Positions 1 to 11,705 of a stretch of 64,000 bases of DNA are shown piece by piece. Below the pieces are notes generated by a model that saw nothing but the letters and a program-made list of their open reading frames with translations, searched no databases and was not told where the DNA came from. The translations under genes were made by a program, and so were the position numbers. This DNA is from Sarocladium kiliense. Taxonomy: Eukaryota > Ascomycota > Sordariomycetes > Hypocreales > Sarocladiaceae. Location of the stretch: contig JAUZTG010000016.1 of NCBI GenBank assembly GCA_030734395.1, positions 930,001 through 994,000 on the forward strand. The letters are read 5' to 3'. How positions within the stretch are numbered: the first letter of the stretch is position 1; every line of letters begins with the position of its first letter.

Positions 1-513
1 CTCAGGTGTTCAACCGTGAGCATTCCGCGGACCTTTCGAACCTTTTCATCCGCACGCTCGGCTGCGAAGAGGTAGAATACGGAGAATGCGATGCTGGCTA
101 GATCTCGGAGCCATTTTGCCCGTATTCGCATTGCCGTCCAGAAACCAGCATCCAGAGCGGTGAGGACCCAAGTAGCTCGGAAGAATGTAGGGTCGTACAT
201 GTTCGCCATGGGTTCTGGGCTGGCGAGGCCTAGAAGAGCACTGAAGTTCCTGGCTGCGTATAGGTACATCATCGTAATGACAACGGTCTGCCATGTTGTT
301 AGGCTTTTGGAGAGGAGGCGGGATAATGGCTTTGCTCCGGGAGGGCCATGACGATGTCCTCTGGTCAGGCTGTCAGTAAAACAAAGGGTTTTCGATAACA
401 TAATGATAGATACAGACATACCTGTAGAGGTAGAACCCCCAAAAAGAGAGAACGGCGAGGACCTGAAGCCGCCGTGACTTGGACGACGGCCGTCCGAGGA
501 CATGGTCGATCAT
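1..513 (-). CDS. Alpha/beta-hydrolase (lipase/esterase) family protein, N-terminal part only
   Basis: Partial gene running off the left edge. Exon 1 is 422-513 and exon 2 is 1-369, joined across a 52-nt intron (donor GTATGT, acceptor ACTGACAG). The start ATG at 511-513 opens a protein beginning MIDHVLGRPSSK, followed by a hydrophobic stretch (VLAVLSFWGFYLY), a TWQTVVITMMYLYAARNF segment, and a second hydrophobic stretch ending near AERADEKVRKVR. This order of short hydrophobic segments resembles the N-terminal membrane region that I recall from fungal AB-hydrolase/arylacetamide-deacetylase-like proteins. The catalytic hydrolase domain itself would lie outside the window, so the family call rests on memory of the N-terminus alone. 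The intron placement preserves the frame (phase 2) and removes a stretch without coding sense. Confidence 0.55.
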
Positions 514-1420
514 GGCGATGGCGGCAAGGGAGGAGGTAAAATGTGACAAACTAATTCTTCATTACATGTCGTTTGGATCTGTCACTAGAATCCAAAGACA
601 GGGTATGATGAAGGATCGAGGATGATAGCGAACCGAAGATCCCTTTAGCGAATGATGCAGGTCGTCGTTAAAGAAGCCGGCTCCATGACTCGGGCACCGG
701 GCAAGCAGACAACAAAGCCACCCCGTGCAGAGTCCCCGAAGACGGACAAGCTCCGAATTGGAAACAGGTCGGTCAGGGCAAAAAAAGCATGTGTCAGACC
801 AGGGTGTATTATTAGCGGCTGCTGGATGAAAGAGTCCAGCGAAATGCATCGGCAAGCCGGTTTGTTTTTGTCGCATTGTCTTGCTCCGGGAGCGCGCGGG
901 CGAGGGCAGCGTGGTCGCAGGAGGCATTTGCGCTGGCATGTGAAAGTCGTGGGGGCTGTCTGCCAGTGCTGCTGCTGCTGCTGCGCCGGTGGTTCCCGCC
1001 CGAAGCCGATGGGTGTCGCATGACGTTAAGGACTCCGCTGAATCACCTGCACGTGCTGGTGCTGGACCAACGAGGGATCGATGACTGGCACTGGAGATGA
1101 CTGGATTTGTTACACGTCCGTCGTTGGATGGTCGTGTCAATCAATCAATCATTTCGCCTGGCCTCTCGAAATGCGGATCTCCGGGTTGACGATCGACGGC
1201 CCAGCATGAGGCCCTGGACCTGGTGCGGGACGGCGATCATCACGTGTCGGACACGCTTCTCCTTTGGACTGTTGGCTTCAGTTTCCATGGATCATCTTCA
1301 AGGACTCTAGCATGGAGTCAACGAAAGAAAGAACATGATGCTGATTATGTGAGTTGAGTAAATACAGCCGCTGCTTTACACCATGCCTCGTTTCTCATAA
1401 AACCACACACCTCTCGTTCA
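514..1420. other. Intergenic, promoter side of the left-edge gene and 3' side of the calpain gene
   Basis: No gene is supported here. A (GCT)n run of about six units lies near 967-985, and CACGTG hexamers occur near 1047 and 1242. Open frames of up to 192 codons exist on the minus strand but have no domain character and low-complexity alanine/serine composition. Confidence 0.5.
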
Positions 1421-4153
1421 TTACGACTTCACCACATTCGTCCCCTCCTCCTTCGCCACCATATCCTCCCCAGGCTCCTTCTCCCCCAGCTTCACCGTCG
1501 CAACAGCATCCTGAGCATAGACCCTGAGCCCCATCACGCAAACAGGGTCCCACGGCTGTTTCTTCTCAAAGTCCGGCTCCTCCTCGCTGTCCGAGCTCGA
1601 CTCAGAAAGATCATCAGAGTCCGACTCAGATTCCTCCTTCTTCTCCTTATCGTCTCCTTTGACGGTGGAAGAAGGCGTGTTGCTTCCAGCCACTGAAGAA
1701 CCCTCGCCTTCAGAGTCGGCGTCTTTGTTAGACACCTCGAGGATGCTCGTCTTTGTGGAAACGTCATCGCTGGACTTTCGCGAGTGAGTGGCGCCTTTAA
1801 CACTCTGCACGCTCGTCGGCTTGTCACTCTTCTTCTTCAGCTTCTTACTAAACCACTTCCTGACAGTCTCAACCTCGCTGTCATCATCCTCTTCCTCCGT
1901 AGTGACGCGCTTCTCCAGGTAAGCCTTCTGCATCTTCTTCATCTTCTTCTCCTCTTGCCTCTTCTTCTCCTTCCTCTTCTGTTTCTTGGCTTTCCTCTGC
2001 TCACGCTGTTTCTCAACCTCCTCATCCTCGTCAATGACCCCAGCCTTCGCGTGAGCCGCGTCGTACTGCATACCGATCTGGCGCAGCTTCTCAGGGTTCT
2101 TGTCGGCCCACTTGCTCACTACTTGTCCGATGGTCTTCAACTTGGAGTCCCTCTCGGCTGTGATTCTGGGAAGCACCTCATATGTGCCTGGCTCAAGCTC
2201 GAGTTCGCAGTTTGCCGATCTCTTGTCGTACTTGTGAACAGATTGAACCTGGCACAATGGCGTGGTAGCCCCAGCCTTGCGAAGTAGGAACTCTAGGCTA
2301 TATTCGTATTGCCCTTGGAGACCTTGAAAGTAGCGATCGTCGAGCTGTCGCGAGTTGGTTAGCCTTATTGCACGCAAAGCAACGGGAGATCGTAGTCCGT
2401 CACGTACCTGAGATAAAACGATAACAACCAGCCCCTGCCCAGTGACCTCGATGATGAACTTCTTGTTGATGTATCCAGTTACCCAGGACACCTTGGAACT
2501 GGTCCACTGTTGGGCAATGGTCCATCTCTCGTTGAAGAGGCGTGTCCGATGCACCCACTTAAAGTTATCGAGCAAGTCTGCGAACGAGATCCAGAAGTTA
2601 CCATCATCTCCAGGCTTATGATTCATCTTCTGAATCATATACGATGTCCATTCTTTGGAACCATCTGACCACGGACCAAACCACTCGCCTGTGCCCCTGG
2701 ACGACTTTTCTCCCCACGGGTTCCTAATCCCCCATCAGCTATACAAGTCTTTATTCGATTGCAGGGGCATGAACATACCTGACGCGCACAAGGCGGTGTT
2801 TGTGTCCTTCCTCGTCCTGCACCTCGACTGCTTTGATCACAGAGTATGCGTGACTCAGAGCGATGCCGTTCTGTGCAGCTGGCCAGCAACTGCCTCGAGC
2901 GGAGAGAGCGAAGACAAATTCTCCATCTTCTTCGCCTGATTTGACGAGCTCCCGCCACAGGCGATCCTTACGCAACACAGCATTACCGGCAAGGACAGTG
3001 GTCACGCCACCAGTGAGGTCCTCCACTGCGATGCCACTCCAACCACCGTCAATTGCCTCGAAATCGCCGTGAACCTTGGCATACTATGAAAGGTTAGTAC
3101 ATTGAATTGATTCCTTTCACTTGCGTCAATGAGATCACTTACCGCTTTCTCGAGAAGAGGCAACCAAGTCTCGTTCTCATTCTCGCAATGGGAGAAGTAA
3201 AGAGCCTTCGAGCCAGTCTGCTTCTCTTTTCTGTGCAGTCTGGCTTTCTTTCCAGTCGCGTCGTATGTGTCCTTAGTTCTGCCGTAGTCCTGCTCGGTTA
3301 AATACAAGTTGTCATCGATGACGGTTGTGATCCATTCTCCGTCTTTCCAGAAGACGAAGCCATAAACGCCGCACTCCTCATCTCTGGCCACGCAGATCTT
3401 GTCCATAATGTCTTTGCGATGAGCAATTGAGGCCAGACCAGCTAGCCACCAACAGTCACCGCATTTGCCCTGCTTGATATCAGAGCTCGAGTACCCATCG
3501 ACCGTGAATTGAGGATTCTCAAAGATCCAATCAAGGCGATGAACAGACTGCGGAGGAGCTGTGTAGTGTGCAAAGCAGTAGTCCGACAAGTCACCGAAGC
3601 CGACGTATTTGTTGAGCTGGTCCAATTTGAAGGATGCAGTGTTGTCTGCCAGAATATCACTCTTTGCAATATTCTTCAGAGCTGCCTGAACTTGCCAGGT
3701 GTTGACCTTCTTCTTGGGTTTGCCGTCGCCTTCGTCGTCCGAATCGCTCAAATAACCACTCATCACATCATGGCCCAGGCCGTAGAGACAGTTGAAAGTA
3801 TAGCTAGCGAGGTCTGACTCGATGTCGAACTCCGCATCACTGAACCTGCAATTCATCCTTTCGCATTCTGCAACGGCCCTCTTAACGAGGTCCTTGCATT
3901 TCGTCCGCGCCTCCTCGTAGCTACGTGCAGCATTGCGGACTCTGAGGCCAGGTGTGTCCTCAACCGGAACAAGCCCATCATAGAGCTTCTTTGGGAAGAT
4001 CGATGTGACTCTGGCGGGGGCTTTTGAGTGGTACTTGGACCAGAACTGGGTGAGTTGAGCTTGGGCGTTCAGCTTGCCCGTATGCTTCTTGGATGTCTTT
4101 TTTGGGGCATCCAGCAAAGGGGCAAGAGTCGACGATGATAGAACTGAGCTCAT
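1421..4153 (-). CDS. Calpain-type cysteine protease (peptidase C2)
   Basis: A cytosolic, papain-fold, calcium-type protease of 851 residues after removal of three introns (3084-3142, 2725-2778 is refined to 2724-2778, and 2345-2407). The catalytic triad is visible: Cys234 in GKCGDCWWLAG, His415 in IALSHAYSV and Asn440 in RNPWGEKS, the last placed right after a splice junction. A beta-sandwich, calpain domain III-like region follows (about residues 480-620). The C-terminal 200 residues are unusual: a Lys/Glu/Arg-rich predicted helix, then Ser/Asp/Glu-rich repeats, ending in a short hydrophobic patch (VCVMGLRVYAQDAV). No EF hands are seen. The four exons sum to 2556 nt, an exact coding length. 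Fungal calpains act in pH signalling (PalB/Rim13) or have unknown targets; the domain order here does not let me assign it to PalB. Strand neighbours are unrelated in function. Confidence 0.9.
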
Positions 4154-5266
4154 TGTGAAATGATCTTGGAATGTCGCCTCCTATGGCTTGTGAGAGCGGA
4201 GATGGGCGAGCGCCTTGTCTACTCGCAGCCTGGGTTCCGGGGGAGGCCAGTATGATATACGATAGCAAGTCGAGTCACAACACCAAAGTACATTATATGG
4301 AGTGCCATCCTATTGGGTGCCCTTGTTTGGGAATGGACATGTAGTGCTCCCATCCCATTTTCTGTCCCTATGTCGCACTATCCACAGGCTCTCGTGACCC
4401 TGGGCCACGCAGAGCCGCATGCTGCATGGCCAGTCAATTGGAGTGAGCCTTGCGTATCTGCCGCCTCGAGGCCTTCCGTTCCGAGAGGGTGTGAGCCCGG
4501 CCAACTACAAGAAACCATAGTTCCCCTTCAAGGAAAATGGCCCATGGTGAGCAGCAGGCAGTGCACAGGCTCCAGCGACCGGCGACCACCGATGGTAAGC
4601 CGTGGCATCGCAACGACAGCCGAACGGTGGCCGTGAGCAGCAAGACCCTTGCGAAGTACATGCGACCCTGTCTTGGAGGCCGACAGTATGACGGGGTGTG
4701 ACTCGTCTCACGCACCTTCAGCCTGTAGAGTGGTGCATAGCGTGACGGCATTGGCCGACGTGCATTTGTTTGTGAGGAGTGACACACTGCGGCCTGCAGG
4801 GCGACATGACGCCTCGAGCTCCGGTTGCCTCGCGGCGTGCTTTTGGTCAATAGATGATGCATATGCATATGCAGCCTGCAGTCGGTCATTGGGTTGCAAG
4901 GGTGGCGCGAGGACCCTGCGTGTTGCGTCCTGTTGCGAACCACCCACGATGGCCGCCTTGGAGGCTGAGGGGTGAGGCGCAGGCAATCACTTTGACCAAC
5001 GTCCCTTATTCCCTGCGTCGGCCGAGCCGAGCACCCTTTGCGGCTCTTGGATACTTCTGAGATTGGCTCCTATATGAGGCTGTCATGAAATAGCATCGCT
5101 GCTGCCTTGGAGCTGCCTTGCGCATTTAGGCGAGAAGAGGAAAGTGAGCGTCGATGAGGGCCAGGGTGCGAGGGCGATATGCATGCATAGGGAAGAGTGC
5201 GATGGGGGAGCTGAAGTTTGCCTTTTCATCTCGGTGTTGACTTCTGACCATTCACACGCAAGAGAA

Positions 5267-5342
5267 GTATTACTTGCACTTCAGTTCATTGGGAATTGTT
5301 ATTTCGAGCTGGACGAGGGCAAACTACGTATTACTTGCACTT
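5267..5342. repeat. 15-bp direct repeat
   Basis: GTATTACTTGCACTT occurs at 5267-5281 and again at 5328-5342, 61 bases apart, in intergenic DNA. No relation to a mobile element is evident. Confidence 0.8.
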
Positions 5343-5405
5343 TTGCTGTGGCAGTCGTCACATGCAACTATCCCAAGCCCTTAATGTAGAGTAGTTACAG
5401 ATTAT

Positions 5406-5422
5406 CCCCCCCCCCCCCCCCA
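5406..5422. repeat. Poly-C homopolymer (C17)
   Basis: Seventeen consecutive C bases on the plus strand in intergenic DNA. The length is likely to vary between isolates and between sequencing runs. Confidence 0.95.
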
Positions 5423-5666
5423 AATAACCAGCACCGATGGACGCGGGGACAGTTTGCAGCACAAAGGAATGCGGGGAGACCAAGCAGTGCCACGAACCTG
5501 GTTAGCGAGCGAAAAGGCCAGCTGAAAATGCAAGCCGTGATGCGAGCGGTTGTGTAAGCCTGATGTGGTGCTTGGTGAGCCGGACAAGGTGGTCCTTGCG
5601 ACGAGGAGATGGACAGTTGTAGTTCGGACATCACTGCCTGGATCTTGTCGAATTAAACGATTCCTC

Positions 5667-5684
5667 TGTGTGTGTGTGTGTGTG
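5667..5684. repeat. (TG)9 dinucleotide microsatellite
   Basis: Nine TG units in intergenic DNA, about 150 bp from the tRNA gene. Confidence 0.95.
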
Positions 5685-5838
5685 TTATAGGATGCACATC
5701 TCCGCAAAATAATATCCCTGAAGCGCCAAAAAGAGCCATGTCAAGGCCTAACCTGCTGTCTCTTCCTCTGAGCCTTCGTCGTTCCTCGAGACTTGGCTGA
5801 CCTTCGATCAACAAACAGCCGGAGCAAAAATGAAATCG

Positions 5839-5945
5839 TGAAAGGAGTGGGATTCGAACCCACGCTTCTTTCGAAACTGCGAATATCGTCCTAGGTTATC
5901 GCTAGAAACCTGAACACAGCGCCATAACCGCTCGGCCATCCTTCC
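5839..5945 (-). tRNA. tRNA-Leu(CAG) with a 26-nt intron
   Basis: Read on the minus strand, the gene opens with GGAAGGA and closes with TCCTTTCA, giving a 7-bp acceptor stem with one G-U pair and discriminator A. The D-arm begins TGGCCGAGCGGTTATGGCGC, the class II pattern. The anticodon stem CTGTG pairs with CGCAG, framing the loop TTCAGG-T, so the anticodon is CAG (plus-strand positions 5910-5912). A 26-nt intron (5883-5908) interrupts the loop after position 37. A long variable arm and the T-arm GTGGG-TTCGAAT-CCCAC follow. Mature length is about 81 nt, normal for tRNA-Leu. CCA is not encoded, as expected in eukaryotes. Confidence 0.9.
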
Positions 5946-7400
5946 CTGGTGCTGCCGAGGCTCAAAATTCGAGTCTATACGTGTGCCACTATTCTCCCAT
6001 CGCATCTGTCGACTGCAAGACCAGACATTGGAGATCATGTCTTGATGCCCTCTTTTCTCGCAATGCACAATTGTCCCTGAACCAATTTCAGTGTTGAGTT
6101 ATTTGTGGGCTAGGGCTACGGATACATATAGTGGAGTTGCAAGATCCCAGAATCGTGACAACACCTTCAGCAGGCACAGCGGTCAAGTTCTTTGCCGAAG
6201 TTCAAGATGTACAGTTTTGTAAGATACCATAGTATCGCAGTTCTTTGCTTCTGAGAAACCTCAAGACCACTGGGACAGTCGACAGCTCCAAACTTCCATC
6301 AAGCGACTTGTCAGCTTGGTGTTTACGAGAAAACCAAATCGGGGCATTGCGCGGTATCGTCAGATGAGGTGGGTTTCGAACGATAGCACAACACCTTGCT
6401 CGCAATCACCTGCCACATATAAAAGCCAGCGATATGCTCCTTGGCAAAAACTGTACAGAGGGGATCCGAATGGAGCATATCTCAACGTTCGATTTGAACG
6501 ACCCTCTGTGGTCTTGACGCGGACGGGACAAGATCATCAAGTCGCGTGTGTCAGCAGTCGTCGGGGTATGCTGTTGCGAGTCAGTAGACTCGATACCAAG
6601 TGTGTGGAGAGAATGCATTGACCATCAGCTTCTACCAGGGAGGAGAAGATGTTGCAAGCCGGTATGTCGCTAATAAGCCTTGGCCGTAGAGAGACAGATC
6701 AAGATGCAGCGGTGCCGAGCTATTTCTCGGCTCCGGGATCCCCGTCCATGCTATGTGCAAGTCTGGGAGGCCCAATTGGGGTACCTAATCCCATCGAATG
6801 ACGCAGATCACTAGGCCTGTCCGTCCAACGGCACCATAAGCTCGCGTGCCATGCCATTCGCTCGCCAATACGGAGCACCCGGGCAGTGGAATAGCACCGA
6901 ATAACTCTAAACTTAGGTAAGTAGCTCGCGACGCTGCACTACGCAGGTCCACGGACAGTCTTCGTCCATGCCATGAAGTCATCAACACGCCCGATGCTCC
7001 GTCCGAATGCGACTCTAAGAATATGCTTGGCCTGGATGCCGGGGCGTTGTCTACAAGGCGCACCAATTGCGACTCTGGGTATCGATACTGGAGGCCCACT
7101 ACACAGGGAAGCTTGGTTTACTTTCTCCCTGGTCGACTGCCGTAATGAGGTTCAATCCCGGGCATTTCCCCGCATGGAGAGGATATTGCGGGGAAAGAAG
7201 AATACCAAAGCTGGAGGAGCTCGTTCTAACTTGAGCACGAGGTTGCATCGGCAACAGTCCGCGGGGGTGGGAGTTGGAGTATAGGGAGGCTATGACGGCG
7301 TATAAGAGTCTTTGACATACCCAGATTTGGAGGACAATTAGAGTCTCACACAGGGACTTTCATCCGTGGAAAAACAGCTACGAATCCGTCTGCTCTCGCG
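5946..7400. other. Intergenic, upstream of the GH5 gene
   Basis: No gene supported. The last 240 bases carry three GCGGGG hexamers and a TATAAG element at 7301, listed separately, consistent with a promoter for the downstream secreted glycosidase. Confidence 0.5.
7168..7266. promoter_or_regulatory. Cluster of three CreA-type (SYGGRG) motifs upstream of the GH5 gene
   Basis: GCGGGG occurs on plus at 7188-7193 and 7261-7266 and on minus at 7168-7173 (CCCCGC on plus). All lie within 235 bases of the GH5 start codon. The hexamer fits the consensus of the carbon-catabolite repressor CreA/Cre1, which usually needs closely spaced pairs. Function is inferred; the motif also occurs by chance in GC-rich DNA. 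Confidence 0.4.
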
Positions 7401-8893
7401 ATGACTCAATTTCGTCTATTGAATGCGCTGCTGGGCGGCCTCCTGCTTGCAGGGGACGTATCGGCTGGCGTCTACAAGCGCCAGGCGACAGAGCCGAACC
7501 TGGAGTCGTTCCAAGCCAGGGAGAAAGGCTGGCCATACGCCCCATTGCGCACCGAAGGCAGGGATATCGTCGACAGCAGAGGCGAGAAAGTGACTTGGGC
7601 TGGAGTGAATTGGCCAATGTCGGGTGAGTACCATCTCCCCAGAATCATGGCTCCCAAGCAAGTCCCAAGTACTGACAAGGCGTGCCAGGCGAGACCATGG
7701 TTCCTGAAGGCCTGGAGAAAAAGTCAGCTGCAGATATCCTCGACGATGTCGCGAGTCTTGGTATGAACTTCATCCGCATGGGCTGGTCTGCACAAATGGT
7801 GGATGAGGTCTCTGAGTCGGACCAAGACGACGTCAGCCTCGAGGCGTCCATGATCCGCGCCTTGGGCTACTACAACGGCACGCGCGTTACAACTGCCATT
7901 GTCGAGCAGAACCCCGACTGGGACCGCACGACCGGCCGGTTCAAGATCTGGAGCGACATTGCCGACCTGGCCGCCGAGCGTGGCATCTTCATCCATCCTG
8001 ACATGCATATTGCGAAGGCCGGCTGGTGCTGCAGCCACTCCGACGGCTCAGCATGGTTCAATGACACCAACTTCAGTGTTGCAAACTGGACGCGTGCGCT
8101 CGGCTACGTCGCAGACTGGGCAAGCGGTCATGATAATGTTGTCTCCATGGGCCTTGTCAACGAGCTTAGACAGCCATGGGAGGAAGAGAACTACATCCGC
8201 TTCAACTACAACTGGAACACTCTGGTCGGAAACATGACCCTTGGCGCAAATGCCATTCACGAAGCGAACCCAGACCTCCTCATTTCTTGGTCCGGTCTGC
8301 AGTTTGATCAGGACTTATCCGCCCTGACCAGCGGCCTGAACCTCAACACAGCGCCGTGCTACATGTGCGTTGCCGTTCGCGATGCTCCCCGGCGCGAGCC
8401 CGTGTACTTCAACCTTGGCGACCACCCCTGGGCTGACAAGGTCTTCTATGAGCTGCACATCTACCCCATGAGCGAGGACCTAGACACAGGCAGCTGCAGC
8501 ATCATCAAGGCTCAACTCTACCGCGCAGGCTTCAACGCTCTGGGTATGGATCGCCCGGCAGACTGCGATAAGCTTGAGAACTCTGGCTACGGCCCCTGTC
8601 GCGAGGCTTCTCGTCTGACGCCTGTTGCTATGACAGAGTTTGGAGCTGCGCATGACAAGAGTCTACTGAAGAATGACTACATTGACTGTCTCCGGGAGTT
8701 CACCACTGAGAATGACATTAGCTGGGCGATGTGGAGTCTAGCTGGGTCGTATAGATCGAGGTCTGGAGGTCAGGGAGTGGATGATACGTGGGGAATGACG
8801 ACGTTCGATTGGGATAGCTGGAGATTCGAGGAGGGTATTGAGAAGCTGTGGAAGCCGTGGGTAGAGTCTATGAACGTGACGAAGAAGGACTAG
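7401..8893 (+). CDS. Secreted glycoside hydrolase family 5 (cellulase-like)
   Basis: Predicted extracellular retaining beta-glycosidase of 475 residues. Exons 7401-7623 and 7689-8893 flank a 65-nt intron with a TACTGAC branch site. The start encodes MTQFRLLNALLGGLLLAGDVSA, a clear signal peptide, followed by a Lys-Arg pair at 26-27 that could be a Kex2 site. GH5 hallmarks are the acid/base Glu233 in GLVNELRQP, the nucleophile Glu391 in AMTEFGAAH, His331 in YELHIYP, and an early beta-strand segment NFIRMGWS (101-108). Several Asn-X-Ser/Thr sites (for example NDT, NWT, NMT) fit a secreted glycoprotein. There is no carbohydrate-binding module. The exact substrate (glucan, mannan or other) cannot be read from the sequence. 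Three CreA-type motifs upstream suggest carbon-source control. Confidence 0.9.
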
Positions 8894-9019
8894 GTAGACA
8901 GTCTATAACTTGAACGTCTATGTTTCGTAAGCAGTCTCCTCCGATATGGAGCGGTGCATGCGTGTCCTATTTACGATGTGTCTCTCTGCTGTGTGAGACG
9001 AAACTCTAGTAGTTCTCAT

Positions 9020-9908
9020 TTAGATATGCATCTCAGCAGTGCCGTGCTCCCGATGTCCCTTAAACACACGCCTCATACGAGTAGACGAACTCTGTCCACT
9101 CTTCACCTCATACTTGACTTGGTCCGGGCACGATCCCTTAGTGCCATCCGGCTCAGAAGCAACGAACTCGCCCTCTTGTAGCGAACCCTGGACGTTGTAG
9201 TGGTACCAGACCTCGTTCAGTTGCTCGCCCTTGCATCCTAAGGTCACTTCGGCGCCGTGCTTCTCCTTCAACGTCGCCTGAATGGTCTCGAGTGCATATG
9301 CTTCCGTATCCGAGGGCACAATGCCCTCCTCAGCGAGCCACTTGTACGTTGGCAGCGTCTTGAACAACGCGATAGTCCGTTCAAAATATGCGACTGCCTC
9401 CTCCGTTGGCTCGTAGTCCTGGTAGCAGTCTGGCTCGAGAGTGCTGATGCAGGTGCCGTGCTTGCTCCATTCGTGCTCCCAGAAGGACTCATCGTCACCC
9501 TGGTAGTCCTTCCAGTACTTGTTCATGTAGGCAAGTGTTCCATTTGTGGCCTGTGAGCCGATGATATCGGAGATGTTGCTGTAGGCGCGGCTGTTGTCAC
9601 AGTTTGCAGGATAGGTTCCATCACAATGGTCTGGCCAGAGACCATGGATAGTCCAAGAGTCTGATCGTGTTTAGCAAAGATTTGTGTCGATATGAGGAAC
9701 ATTTTGACGTACCAGAAGGACCGGTGGCAGGATCGGTGTCCCAAAATTGAGTTAGGAGGAGCTGGCCAGAGGTGATGAAGCAGCATGTATCCTCGACAGC
9801 TGTGGTGTTGTGGCAGGACAAGGGAATGTCCGACGGACAGCTTTGAAGGTCACCAGCGAGCACCAGGCTCGCCAGAGCGATAGGAGCAAGGGAACGTAGA
9901 GATGCCAT
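9020..9908 (-). CDS. Secreted ribonuclease T2
   Basis: An endoribonuclease of 278 residues that would cleave single-stranded RNA through a 2',3'-cyclic phosphate, acting outside the cell or in the vacuole. Exons are 9713-9908 and 9020-9660 (52-nt intron, donor GTACGT, acceptor ATCAG). The first 20 residues form a signal peptide. Both conserved active-site segments are present: CAS I, WTIHGLWPDHCDG with His71, and CAS II, FWEHEWSKHGTC with Glu129 and His133. Many cysteines (for example CCF at 42-44) fit the disulphide pattern of fungal T2 enzymes. The C-terminus continues about 20 residues past the fold and is basic. The gene ends 126 bases from the GH5 stop codon, so the two genes converge and may have overlapping 3' ends. 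Confidence 0.93.
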
Positions 9909-11705
9909 ATTTGGATCCGAAAAGGGGAGAAGAAGGGAAGTAAATGGGGTATTCGGAGTGTAAGGAGGTTAGAGTAAAGAGGACAAAAGGTGCAGCTCAA
10001 GGAGTGGAATCTTGCTCGAGTGGTCAGCTTCTTTAAATCCGCAAAAGATAAGAGAGGTGGTGATTTCTCGAAGGGCACTAGGGAGCTTCCATGATGTTGA
10101 TCACTACATATTGTTCTTAGATGAGACACTACGACATCCAGTCACTGCTTGTACGGTCGATCAATGCACAACTAGCAGCACCCAATCGGGAAGGTGTCCG
10201 GCATCTGGTGCCGGACACGGTGAATATTTCGAAACAATGGGGAAAGGCTATCATTCGAATGCATGGGCGGACGTTGGCCATTGAGCATGCTGAGTAGGAT
10301 GGCGTGGCTTGAAAGTGGTGAATAGGATGGAATTGAGGTTGCGACAAGTTCCGCGTCCTGTAATCAAGCTGGTCGACCAATCCGAGCAATGAAGCGGGAA
10401 ACGGGGAGATCGGCGCCGGGGCTAATAGAGATGGGGGACTTGTGGGCTGCGAATGAGAGAGAGAGGGTATAGTTATGTATTCAAGTGAGTACAAGTCTGT
10501 CAAATCTTGCCTTAGGAGTCCAACAGAGTAAAGGTGAGGTTGTGCATTGTACCTAGGGTAAGTAGGCCACAGTCGGGGGCATGACCCCATTGCGACAGGA
10601 ATGCAGACCGTGTCACCGGGACTCTGCCGAACAGTTGTCGAAGGTGTTGAGAGGCGCTGCTGGTTCCCGACACCATGGAAGCCGATCGAAGGATCGAAGG
10701 CGGCGTCGGGAAAACGTCAAGTCATGCCACGGGTGACAGGTAGGAAAATGTTACGAGGGTTTTTATGGCCTTTCTTAGCCTCAAAGGTTCTCAAAAGGTT
10801 GTTCTCCAAATGTGGCGTGACGGCGGTTCGTGATCAGAGTCAGAACAGACGGGAGAATCCAGAGAAGCGACATCCATCACAGTAACAACCGGCCTGAAGG
10901 GGGGGACCCTGCCTCGGCACTTTAGCGGCATGACCAGTGACTGACAGCAGAAGCCAGTGAGGGTCCAGCGCCCAGGGGGGAGGGGGCCGCGGCTACTACG
11001 TCAGAGGGCAGTGGCAGTGGCTTGAGGGGTCGTCTTTTCCGGGATGACATCAATTAGAGGAGAGGAACAGTGGAACAGTTAGAGAGGGAGGGCAAAGAAA
11101 AAGTACGATGAGCTGTCTGACAGTATGGAGTTTTGATTATTTATCAGTCTCATCTCGGAATATACCCTCTCATGAGTATCACATCATTCCTAACTCGCCA
11201 GTCCCCAGCACTCCGGATAACCGAACCTCGTTAGTGGTGGGGTCGCCTGCAGGAGGGGTCCAGTTGAGTCTGTGTGCGAACTGACGTTCCCCAGTCGTTT
11301 AGCACGAATTCCACCTGCGTCGCCGACCTTAACCACCGCCAGAAGCCCTTCATCCTCGCTGTCTCTCCGTCGACTCCCACAGCCAGAGAAAGGATCGTCG
11401 CTTTGGCTTCCCAATCCTTTCACCCAGGCAACACGACACACACGCACGGCACAACTCTTCATACACGCACTCGCGCGCACATAAACTTCCGCCGTCATTC
11501 TCACCGCAACCGGGCTCGGATGCCTTCCCACGTCATCCCAGAGTTTCGCCCTCCAGCCTCTGCGTCCAGGACTACATCTTCAACATCGGCTATCAGCTTT
11601 CTCGATTAGGGAAACTGATTAATTGATTGACTAGCTGTCTCAATCCAAACATCTCCTCGTCCGTCATCTGTCTGCTTTCGCCCTGGGCAATCGAGGGTGA
11701 CAAGT
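9909..11705. other. Divergent intergenic region between RNase T2 and the RING gene
   Basis: No gene supported. It holds G-rich tracts near 10898-10904 and 10975-10986 containing AGGGG/CCCCT pentamers, the core of stress-response elements, and pyrimidine-rich DNA typical of transcription start regions from about 11310 to 11480. Open frames of up to 153 codons lack domain character. Confidence 0.45.

Larger units (their letters stand above)
4154..5838. other. Intergenic, upstream of the calpain gene
   Basis: No convincing gene. It holds a 15-bp direct repeat (5267-5281 and 5328-5342), a 17-base C run and a (TG)9 run, listed separately. Short open frames overlap on both strands without domain character. 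Confidence 0.45.

Noticed and set aside
562..1140. 192-codon open frame on minus
   Set aside because: No domain character, low-complexity Ala/Ser content, and it overlaps open frames on the other strand; it lies in promoter DNA of the left-edge gene.
10129..10590. 153-codon open frame on minus upstream of RNase T2
   Set aside because: Pyrimidine-rich leader-like DNA gives Ser/Pro/Leu-rich translation; no signal peptide or motif.
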